Positions 13,501 to 18,492 of a stretch of 18,492 bases of DNA are shown piece after piece. The DNA lies in the NCBI GenBank assembly GCA_949451265.1, contig CASTQR010000013.1:1-18492 (forward strand). The letters are read 5' to 3'. The position numbers and the translations under genes were made by a program. The DNA is from an uncultured Eubacteriales bacterium. GTDB taxonomy: Bacteria > Bacillota_A > Clostridia > Oscillospirales > Oscillospiraceae. Position 1 is the first letter of the stretch, and each line of letters begins with the position of its first letter. The notes under the pieces were generated by a model. That model was not told the origin of the DNA and did not search any database. It worked only from the letters and a program-made list of their open reading frames with translations.

Positions 13501-13979
13501 AGAACAACATCACCGGCCTGATTAACGGCACGGCCAGCCAGCGGCAAGCCCTGGTGAACCAGTACGCCCAGATGGGCCGGGACGCCCTGGCCGCCTACAA
13601 GCGGGAGGTGGGCCAGGCCTCGCCCTCCAAAAAGTTCCGGGAGGTGGGCCGCTTTGACATACAGGGCATCGTCGGCGGCGTGGAAGAGGAAAAGCGGACG
13701 CTGGCCGCTGCCTATGAGGACGCGGCCCGGACGGCGCTGGACAGCATGGAGCGGCACCTGCCCTCCACGCTGGAGGCGCCCAGCAACGCCGCGGCCATCA
13801 ACCGGCAGACCGACGCGATCCTGTCCGCCGTGTCCGGCCGGGACAGTGGCGGCGACCCCATCCAGATTTATGTGGACAGGCTGGAGGTCCGCAAAGACTC
13901 GGACATCTCCCGCATCGCTTGGGAGCTCTACTGCCTGACGGAGCGGGAGAAGCGGTCGAGAGGGGGCGGCGTTCTGTGA
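10569..13979 (+). CDS. Tail tape measure protein, TP901-type
   Basis: This 1136-residue protein sets tail length; at roughly 1.5 Angstrom per residue a tail near 170 nm is expected (inference). Domains in order: an N-terminal coiled-coil region (residues about 15-215, rich in A, E, Q, K heptads); a TP901 tape-measure core (about 230-540) with AFETSMAKLSTLVDTS, LIELSNETGVAVGSLAEAAYQARSAGVD, NMGRVIPAAAAYNVSLGNLTTSYALLTKSGTNTAIATT and FAHRRMANAAENLRIAIGDQLNP; hydrophobic segments (about 558-626, WVVGAIAGVTAALGALSLGV... NPIVAVAAAVVGLGVAFGTWI) likely to insert in the host membrane; a second long coiled coil (640-1000); and a C-terminal QASPSKKFREVGRFDIQGIVGGV segment common to tape measures. No lysozyme or peptidase domain is evident. 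ATG 10569 has GGAGGG at 10555-10560. The stop overlaps the GTG of the next gene (GTGA). Confidence 0.96.
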   Translation: MGARTISTKLAIEGEAQYKQAVASCNAELSTLKSSLALVESEFRGNANSMEALTAKGSALQAVYDKQLEKVAALEAALLNAKRAYEEYSSRISTAQSNIERCEQALEKLKNSTGDTSKEQEELTKELDKWNAELSEAQAGQAAAERGIQSWQKQLNNAKIDLNGMSDAIEQNDRYLREAEQSADGCAQSIDKYGKEVKDAGESSEEFAQGAQQSKEGIEALASVLAAAGVAKTVKEIADELLACAQAAEAFETSMAKLSTLVDTSAYSMDSIKAELIELSNETGVAVGSLAEAAYQARSAGVDTASVIDFVATATKTSAAGFSDSATAVDVLTTAINAYKLEGSEAEKVASMLVKTQDEGKTSVGELAQNMGRVIPAAAAYNVSLGNLTTSYALLTKSGTNTAIATTNLSAMFTELAKDGSTVASILQERTGQSFSQLMAGGKNLGEVMAMLSDSVDGDATAFSNLWSSTTAGQAALSLLNSGAEEFTRTLGVMENSSGAVEQNFQSMADTTEFAHRRMANAAENLRIAIGDQLNPALEKLYDTGADAFTWATDFVEENPWVVGAIAGVTAALGALSLGVAALSVAPTIIAALGTALNLLMANPIVAVAAAVVGLGVAFGTWIASMDDADKATQSFTESLRESKTAYEDLTSTMAEQQASTRAVAASLRELLAVEEKSALQKDLIQQKVEQLNEAVPGLGLAYDRERDSLVGLTEAELDSALARMATQEEYEAQVARLSELSNEQAEIDARLTEARLALNEAQEIGIGNTWQLQNNINELTIAQSTNAAQIAELEEASRAYGEQQAEAERKTQAMTATVEGLIAEMTELEDEYEKSYAAAMESINGQVGLFQEMDGSAKTSIDNLIDSLKSQVSYMETYSANIQKAMELGVDEGLVKKLSDGSEESAQILDAIVKGGEDDIQALNDQFRKVEEGKEDFSTTVAEMETDFSNKMDELVRDLDQAIQDMDVQNDAYRIGQNNITGLINGTASQRQALVNQYAQMGRDALAAYKREVGQASPSKKFREVGRFDIQGIVGGVEEEKRTLAAAYEDAARTALDSMERHLPSTLEAPSNAAAINRQTDAILSAVSGRDSGGDPIQIYVDRLEVRKDSDISRIAWELYCLTEREKRSRGGGVL

Positions 13980-14509
13980 ACGGATTTACCTTCAAGGGCG
14001 TACATAGCAGTACCTTTGGCATTTACACCCAGGACCAGAGCCGGACCATCCTCCCGCCCCGGCGGGAGGGCAGGCTCGCCATACCCGGACGGTCCGGCTA
14101 CTACGACGGCGCGGCCCAGGGCGTGTACGACGAGCGGATGGAGACCATTTTGTGCTCCTTCAAGTGCCCCCAGGGGAAGACGGTCCCGGAGATGTGCCGG
14201 GAGATCGCCTACTGGCTGTCCGGGACCGGGCGGCTGGTGTACAGCAAGGAGCCGGACAAGTATTATTCCGCCCACATCACCGGGGGCCCGCCCATGGCGC
14301 AGCATCTCAAATACGGGGAATTTACCCTGACCTGGTCCTACAACCCGCCCTTCGCCTTCGGCTGGACGGTGACGCAGCCCATTGCCTCCGGGGAGAACCG
14401 GGTGGCGTACCGGGGAACGGCGGAGGCCCCCTGCGTCATCGTGCTGAAGAACCTGTCCGACGCCGACGTGCAAAACGTCACCATCACCGCGATTAAAAGG
14501 AGCGTGTAA
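13976..14509 (+). CDS. Distal tail protein (Dit-like), short form lacking the usual C-terminal domain
   Basis: This 177-residue protein follows the tape measure, the fixed place of Dit. The N-terminal FTFKGVHSSTFGIYTQDQ, the turn with RREGRLAIPGRSGYYDG (typical I-P-G-R-x-G-x-Y/x-Y/x-x-x-x), the ferredoxin-like insert CREIAYWLSGTGRLVYSKEPDKYYSAHITGG, and the returning strand KYGEFTLTWSYNPPFAFG match the ring-forming N-terminal domain of siphophage distal tail proteins. It then reads PCVIVLKNLSDADVQNVTITAIKRSV and stops, just where the C-terminal galectin-like domain would begin. Common Dit proteins run to about 230-300 residues, so this is a one-domain or split version. The start is GTG 13976 within the tape-measure stop; the frame upstream (MGALLPDG...) overlaps the tape measure and lacks a better RBS. 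Confidence 0.87.
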   Translation: MNGFTFKGVHSSTFGIYTQDQSRTILPPRREGRLAIPGRSGYYDGAAQGVYDERMETILCSFKCPQGKTVPEMCREIAYWLSGTGRLVYSKEPDKYYSAHITGGPPMAQHLKYGEFTLTWSYNPPFAFGWTVTQPIASGENRVAYRGTAEAPCVIVLKNLSDADVQNVTITAIKRSV

Positions 14510-14511
14510 CT

Positions 14512-15291
14512 ATGTATGCCTGCGATTATTTGGAAAACGGCGTGCTCAACGCCCTGCGGGGAATCACCTTCGCGGCCCCGGCCAAGTGCTACCTGGGGCT
14601 GTACCTCAACGACCCCGGCGAGAGCGGCGGGGCGGGCGCAGAGGCCAGCTACCCCGGCTACAAGCGCATGGAGGTGGAGTTCTCCCCCCCGGCGGACTCC
14701 AACGGTGGCCTGGGGGTGCAAAACCTCACCGACGTGGCCTTCCCCGCGCCGGGGGCCGCCGGGGGCACGGTCACCCATGTGGGCGTGCTGGACGCCCTGT
14801 CCGGCGGCAACATGCTGGCCCGGGGCGAGTTGGTGGAGCCGCTGGTCATCGGCAAGGACGAGCCGCCGGTGTTCCTGGCGGGGGACGTGCTGTTCTACCT
14901 CACCGGGAACCTGTCCCGGACCTGGAAGGCCAGGGTGCTCAACCTCTTCCGGGGCCAGTCCATATCCGGCGTTACGCCGTACTTCTCCCTGTGGAACGGC
15001 TCGCCGGAGGATTCCGGCGCGGAGTTGTCCGGGGAGAACTACCAGCGGATTCCTATCACCTTCGGCGCGCCGGCGGAACAGCCCTCCGGCCAGATTCTGG
15101 CCCGCAACTCCGCCGCCGCCTCCTTCCCCCGGCCCTCTACCGCCTGGGGCCTGTGGAGCTGGTCCGCCCTTTACTCCGCCCCGTCCTCCGGCGAGCCGGT
15201 GTTCCTGAAGGCCCTGGCCGAACCGGTTGACCTGCGCCGGGGGTATATGCCCACCATCGCCGAGGGGGCCGTAGAAGTGGGGCTCAACTGA
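14512..15291 (+). CDS. Tail tip protein with two tandem copies of one beta domain
   Basis: This 259-residue protein is built from an internal duplication. Residues 11-131 and 142-259 align: VLNALRG/VLNLFRG at the start, YLGLYLNDPGESG/YFSLWNGSPEDSG, YKRMEVEFSPPA/YQRIPITFGAPA, LTDVAFPAPGAAGG/SAAASFPRPSTAWG, GGNMLARGELVEPLVI/GEPVFLKALAEPVDL. The first copy resembles the single-domain structural proteins annotated as phage tail fibre proteins (mycobacteriophage Gp80-like), with THVGVLDALSGGNMLARGEL typical. A minor tail or fibre-base role is inferred from position between Dit and the Tal-like protein. Start ATG 14512 is 2 nt after the Dit stop, with AAGGAG 9 nt upstream (14497-14502). Two other frames are also open over much of the gene but lack RBS and domain logic. 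No membrane segment or signal peptide. Confidence 0.72.
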   Translation: MYACDYLENGVLNALRGITFAAPAKCYLGLYLNDPGESGGAGAEASYPGYKRMEVEFSPPADSNGGLGVQNLTDVAFPAPGAAGGTVTHVGVLDALSGGNMLARGELVEPLVIGKDEPPVFLAGDVLFYLTGNLSRTWKARVLNLFRGQSISGVTPYFSLWNGSPEDSGAELSGENYQRIPITFGAPAEQPSGQILARNSAAASFPRPSTAWGLWSWSALYSAPSSGEPVFLKALAEPVDLRRGYMPTIAEGAVEVGLN

Positions 15292-15293
15292 CC

Positions 15294-15992
15294 ATGTACG
15301 AAGACCGACGGTACAGCCTGGCCCGGTACTCCATCAACCGGGAGGCCAGGACGGTAGAGATTGCGGAGCGCTTTTCCGGGACCCTGGGGGCGGTGGCCGG
15401 GGCGGCGGTTCCCGTGGAGCTCCGGGAGCGCTTTGCGGAGGCCCTGCTGGGCTCGGCCAGGGGGACGGTGTCCGTTGTGTCCGGCCTGTCCGCCGGGGAC
15501 AGCCTGGGGGCGGCGGTGCGGATGTCGGCGGACGTGCTGGTTGCAGCCACCCTTGGCGAAACCCTCCGGGTATCTGCATACGGGCAGAAGGACCTCCCCG
15601 CCGCGCTGAGCGCCGGGGAGGGACTGAGGGCCCGGATTTGGGCCGGAAAAGATATCCCCACCGGTCTGGAGCCCGCCGAACGGCTGGACGGGCGGATTTC
15701 TGGTTCCAAAAACATCATTGCCGCCCTGTCTGGTTTTGAGGTGCTCACCTCTCTGCCGGAGGCATCCGCCCAGACCACGGAGCGGGCGGTATTCCAGCTC
15801 ACCATTCCGCCGGGGGGTGAGCTGCGCATCGACAGTGAGCTGTTCACCGCCCGGCTGGATGGGGAAAACGTCCTCCACGCCCAGTCCGGGGGCTGGATCA
15901 CCCTCTCCCGGTCGCTGCTGCGGCTGACGGTGGAGAGCGCGTCCGGCGGCGGGCTGGAGGGCCAATTGATTTATACGGAGCGATATTTATGA
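15294..15992 (+). CDS. Repeat-containing tail protein with Dit-like C-terminal domain
   Basis: This 232-residue protein has three parts. Residues 1-24 are an N-terminal strand region (YSLARYSINREARTVEIA). Residues 25-148 are a tandem array of 20-residue units, each starting with an acidic residue followed by x-L/F (E25, E45, D69, E89, E109, E129, then E149); the clearest are GETLRVSAYGQKDLPAALSA, GEGLRARIWAGKDIPTGLEP and AERLDGRISGSKNIIAALSG. Residues 164-232 (FQLTIPPGGELRIDSELFTARLDGENVLHAQSGGWITLSRSLLRLTVES...LIYTERYL) resemble the C-terminal domain of siphophage distal tail proteins, where a PPG-x-x-L-x-I-D strand precedes a G-x-N loop, L-x-x-G/S-x-N/L-x-L and a final Y-x-x-R-Y/W strand. 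The ATG starts 2 nt after the previous stop, and the TGA overlaps the next ATG. The protein is inferred to be a tail-tip component; its precise role is unknown. Confidence 0.72.
   Translation: MYEDRRYSLARYSINREARTVEIAERFSGTLGAVAGAAVPVELRERFAEALLGSARGTVSVVSGLSAGDSLGAAVRMSADVLVAATLGETLRVSAYGQKDLPAALSAGEGLRARIWAGKDIPTGLEPAERLDGRISGSKNIIAALSGFEVLTSLPEASAQTTERAVFQLTIPPGGELRIDSELFTARLDGENVLHAQSGGWITLSRSLLRLTVESASGGGLEGQLIYTERYL
15366..15737 (+). repeat. Protein-coding tandem repeats, six units of about 20 codons
   Basis: Units begin at residues 25, 45, 69, 89, 109 and 129 of the encoded protein, with a seventh partial start at 149; all are 20 residues apart except one of 24. The consensus is roughly [E/D]-x-L-x-x-x-I-x-x-x-K-[D/N]-[I/L]-x-x-x-L-x-x-[G/A]. 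The DNA copies have diverged, so the periodicity is clear in protein but not as nucleotide identity. Confidence 0.75.
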
Positions 15993-17785
15993 TGGAAGTA
16001 TTCGACCGCTCCCGGCGGCGGGTGGCCATTTTGGAGAACGCCCACGGGGTGTCCGAGCAGCAGCGCATCAATTCCGTGTGGCGTCTGGGCTTCTCCCTGC
16101 CCTGGGCCGACCCCAAAAACCAGTTCTGTCGCCCCTTCTGGTACGTCCGCCGGGACGGCGGGGAGCTGTACCGCATCATGCCCGCCCAGATGGACGTGGA
16201 CGAGACAGGGGCCATCACCTACCAATGCGAGCATGTCCTTGCTACCCTGATAGACAATATCCTTTTTGGTTATCACGTCGTCGGGAACCTTGGAACCTAT
16301 ACCGCGGACGTGATCCGGTACGTCCTGAACCACCAGCTTGTAATGAATTGGGTCCTGGCTGAGTGTGATTTTCGCAACCAGTTTGAATATGGATGGGAAC
16401 AGGAGTCTCTTTTGTCCGCCCTGTTCTCCATCGCCGCCGCCCTGTCCGGGCCCTACCTGTGGGCCACGGACACGTCGGTATACCCCTGGCGGCTGTCCCT
16501 CAAGCGGCTGGATATCACCGGCAGGCCGGAGATGTATGTGCGCAGGCGGCACAACATGACGGCATTCCGGCAGGGGACCGACCCGCAGCAGGTGGTAACC
16601 CGCCTCTATCCCCTGGGCTACGGCGAAGGGGTGAACCAGCTTGGGATCGGCAGCGTAAATGGCGGCGTGCCCTACCTCCAGAGCCCCAAGGCGGTGACGG
16701 ACCGGTACGGGATCATTGAGCGGGTCTGGGCGGACCGCCGCTACGAGGACCCGGCCTCCCTCAAGGCGGCGGGGGAAGCCATGCTCCGGGAGCTTCAGGA
16801 GCCGCTGGAGTCCTACGAGGTGGGCTACCAGGAGCTGGGCCAGTCGGACTACGACGGGGCCGCCGTGGGCAAGCGGGTGCGCATCCTGTTCCCGGAGGCT
16901 GGGCGGCAGGTGGACACCATTATCACCGAGGTAAACCGGAACTACGAAGACGTGGAACAGTCCTCCATCGTCGTGGCCAACCGGGAAACGTCCATCGCCT
17001 CCTCGCTGGCGGACATGGCGGACCGCCAGCGCATCGAGCAGACCTACGCCCAGGGGGCCACCCAGTTGTACAGCCAGGCGCTGCAAGGGAACGCCTCCGC
17101 CCAAAAGGGGCTGGTGATGGATTTTTTCATCCCCCAGGAAATGCGGATCATCAACAAGGTGTTGGCAAAAATCCGGCTGTCCGCCTTCCGGGCCTACTCC
17201 CAGAGCACCGAGAGCCAGGCCACCCAGGCGGCGTCCTCCACCACCACCGACGCCCAGACCTATTCCAGCGCCGCAGGGGGCGGGGCCTGGACCACCACCG
17301 GGGGCGGCGGCGGGGTGACCACCGACACGGGCGACAGCGGCATCAACGTGAAGTACGCCAACGCGGAGACCACCACCGTGTCGGGACACAGCCACCACAT
17401 CCGGCACGTGATCTCCCACCAGCACGAGATCACCCTCCGGGACCACACCCACCGCATTGAGATCGGGAGCCACAGCCACACCGTCACCATCGGGGGGCAC
17501 TCCCATACCGTGACCATCCCCGGCCACGACCACCGGATCACGCCGGGTATCTTCGAGTTCGGGTCGCCCAAGAGCTTCGCGCTTTACGCCAACGGCGTGA
17601 AGCAGGCTGATTTTTCCGGCGGAAATGCCGAGCTGGACGTCACCCCTTTTTTGGTGGGGGAGGACCGGATGATCCCCCGGGGGAGCTGGCTGTCCCTGGA
17701 GGTCCGACCCGACGACCTGGCCTATATTTCCATTGACTTGATCGTCCAGGGCTTTGTGCAGTCCAGGGGCGACAACACCGTATAA
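15989..17785 (+). CDS. Tail-associated Prophage_tail protein (Tal-like) with His-x-His array
   Basis: This 598-residue protein forms the tail-tip hub to which the fibre attaches. The N-terminal part (about 1-340) matches the Prophage_tail/minor structural protein pattern: MPAQMDVDETGAITYQCEHVLATLIDN, VVTRLYPLGYGEGVNQLGIGSVNGGVPYL, then YGIIERVWADRRYEDPASLKAAGEAML, VGYQELGQSDYDGAAVGKRVRILF and VDTIITEVNRNYEDVEQSSIVVAN. A helical section with IRLSAFRAYSQSTE leads to a Gly/Ser/Thr-rich linker (about 408-451), six H-x-H motifs (467/469, 477/479, 486/488, 495/497, 504/506, 513/515) and a C-terminal beta domain (about 520-598, ending IVQGFVQSRGDNTV). In phage fibres H-x-H arrays bind metal ions along a trimer axis. 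No peptidase or lysozyme catalytic motif is recognised. The ATG overlaps the preceding stop (ATGA). Confidence 0.88.
   Translation: MMEVFDRSRRRVAILENAHGVSEQQRINSVWRLGFSLPWADPKNQFCRPFWYVRRDGGELYRIMPAQMDVDETGAITYQCEHVLATLIDNILFGYHVVGNLGTYTADVIRYVLNHQLVMNWVLAECDFRNQFEYGWEQESLLSALFSIAAALSGPYLWATDTSVYPWRLSLKRLDITGRPEMYVRRRHNMTAFRQGTDPQQVVTRLYPLGYGEGVNQLGIGSVNGGVPYLQSPKAVTDRYGIIERVWADRRYEDPASLKAAGEAMLRELQEPLESYEVGYQELGQSDYDGAAVGKRVRILFPEAGRQVDTIITEVNRNYEDVEQSSIVVANRETSIASSLADMADRQRIEQTYAQGATQLYSQALQGNASAQKGLVMDFFIPQEMRIINKVLAKIRLSAFRAYSQSTESQATQAASSTTTDAQTYSSAAGGGAWTTTGGGGGVTTDTGDSGINVKYANAETTTVSGHSHHIRHVISHQHEITLRDHTHRIEIGSHSHTVTIGGHSHTVTIPGHDHRITPGIFEFGSPKSFALYANGVKQADFSGGNAELDVTPFLVGEDRMIPRGSWLSLEVRPDDLAYISIDLIVQGFVQSRGDNTV
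17387..17533 (+). repeat. His-x-His repeat array in the Tal-like protein
   Basis: Six H-x-H motifs with a 9-10 residue period (for example SHSHTVTIG, GHSHTVTIP, GHDHRITPG) are encoded here, with extra histidines at 470 and 473. The alternating His/hydrophobic pattern between short turns is as seen in metal-binding intertwined fibre stems. Confidence 0.85.
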
Positions 17786-17797
17786 GGAGGGCGCACT

Positions 17798-18492
17798 ATG
17801 AGCGTTGAACTTTATCCTGGCATCCCCTTTTCCCCCCAGGCCGCGCTGGCGGACAACGTGGGCGCGGCGGACACCATCATCAGGGTGACGGATATCTCTG
17901 CCTTCCCCGACGCGCCCAACCTGGCCACCATCGGCACGGACGAGATGGGGGAAACCGTCCTGTACGCCGCCAAGACGGCGGACGCCCTGTCCGGCTGCGT
18001 GCGCGGGGTGGAGGGGACGGCCAAGGTCTGGAGCGCCGGGGAGGCCATCGGGCGCAACTTCACCGCCAAGGACCATGCCGACCTGATCGCCGCCGTCCTG
18101 GCGGCGCGAAGCGCGGCCGCTGCCGCCCAGGGCGCGGCGGAGGAGGCGGTCCGGGGGCTGGCCGACCACGAGGGTGATTCTGACGCCCATGCGGACATCC
18201 GGGAAGCGGTGGACGACAAACAACCCCTCCTCACCGGCCAACCCGGCCAGGTGGTGGGGTTTGACGCGGACGGGGCAGCGGTGGCGCAAGATGCTCCGGA
18301 TCAGGCGGACGCGGTTACAGTCCCCGGCGGCGGGGCCGTGGAGCTGGGGGCGGAGCTGGGGGACGGCCCGTATGCGTTCGAGCTCACCCCGGAGGAAGAA
18401 CCCTCGATCAGCGCCGCGCAGGTGTCCTATGACGGGGCGCAGAGCGGCCTTCAGGCGGAAACGGTGCAGGAGGCCGTGGACGGGCTGGCGGC
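17798..18492 (+). CDS. Tail fibre protein, N-terminal part (truncated by window end)
   Basis: The frame starts at ATG 17798 with AAGGAGGG at 17784-17791, 6 nt upstream, and is open to the last base (231 complete codons). The N-terminal domain (residues about 1-95) reads ELYPGIPFSPQAALADNVGAADTIIRVTDIS, then TIGTDEMGETVLYAAKTADALSGCVRGVEGTAKVWSAGEAIGRNFTAKDHADLI, a compact beta domain found at the start of fibre proteins that attach to tail tips. Then come an Ala-rich helix (101-120), DSDAHADIREAVDDKQ (typical short coil before a fibre shaft), a Gly/Ala/Asp-rich stretch, and SYDGAQSGLQAETVQEAVDG, a shaft motif of the form Y-D-x-x-x-S-G-L-x-A-x-x-V-Q-x-A-[VI]-D common to many fibres. The C-terminal receptor-binding part lies beyond the window, so the target is unknown. 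Confidence 0.83.
   Translation, partial: MSVELYPGIPFSPQAALADNVGAADTIIRVTDISAFPDAPNLATIGTDEMGETVLYAAKTADALSGCVRGVEGTAKVWSAGEAIGRNFTAKDHADLIAAVLAARSAAAAAQGAAEEAVRGLADHEGDSDAHADIREAVDDKQPLLTGQPGQVVGFDADGAAVAQDAPDQADAVTVPGGGAVELGAELGDGPYAFELTPEEEPSISAAQVSYDGAQSGLQAETVQEAVDGLA

Noticed and set aside
10587..13757. 1056-codon open frame on the - strand opposite the tape measure gene
   Set aside because: It mirrors the + strand reading in a GC-rich gene; composition is shadow-like (Gly/His/Leu/Arg-rich), there is no RBS, and the tape measure on the + strand is unambiguous.
14516..15230. Two alternative + strand frames over the two-domain tail protein gene (14516-15208 and 14586-15230)
   Set aside because: Ser/Pro/Arg- or Gly/Arg-rich translations without RBS, whereas the frame from 14512 shows a clear internal domain duplication.
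15971..18289. 772-codon open frame on the - strand opposite the Tal-like and fibre genes
   Set aside because: Spans two clear + strand genes and their junction; shadow-like composition, no domain.

Overview
The window is about 18.5 kb of the late (packaging, head and tail) region of a temperate tailed phage or prophage with siphovirus morphology. All genes lie on the + strand, and most are packed with ATGA/TTGA/GTGA overlaps or gaps of 1-20 nt. The high GC content, strong AGGAGG-type ribosome binding sites, GTG/TTG starts and gene families (P27-type small terminase, HK97-type portal/protease/capsid, phi13-type major tail protein, TP901-type tape measure, Prophage_tail) suggest a GC-rich Clostridia host, probably a gut Oscillospiraceae-type Firmicute. 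No host gene or attachment site is visible, so the host and the integrated state are inferred.

Layout. 1-648: 3' part of an HUH rolling-circle replication initiator-like protein. 649-965: an AT-richer cassette with duplicated anti-Shine-Dalgarno sequences, a small cysteine-rich KTR-type zinc-ribbon gene and a strong intrinsic terminator whose stem contains the gene's stop codon. 985-1353: HNH endonuclease. 1354-1556: a gene-free GC-rich stretch with perfect inverted repeats, the best candidate for a cos/packaging site. 1557-3957: small and large terminase. 3959-7487: small membrane protein, portal, ClpP-like maturation protease and major capsid protein. 7502-9366: SH3b-domain protein, gp6-like connector, head-tail joining protein, putative tail terminator and HK97 gp10-like protein. 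9386-10547: major tail protein and a tail-assembly chaperone pair linked by a probable -1 ribosomal frameshift on nine A residues. 10569-17785: tape measure, short distal tail protein, a two-domain tail protein, a repeat-containing protein with a Dit-like C-terminus, and a Prophage_tail protein carrying a His-x-His array. 17798-end: N-terminal part of a tail fibre, cut by the window.

The genes work as one assembly line. HNH nuclease plus terminase cut and pump DNA through the portal into a protease-matured HK97-fold capsid. Connector proteins join the head to a tail whose length is set by the 1136-residue tape measure, and the distal proteins form the host-contacting tip.

The most unusual parts are the KTR cassette with its RNA-structure signals and the tail tip. 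In the tip the Dit protein is short, the missing type of C-terminal domain appears at the end of a gene two positions downstream fused to 20-residue tandem repeats, and a duplicated-domain protein sits between them. I see no clearly new defence or other non-phage system in this window.
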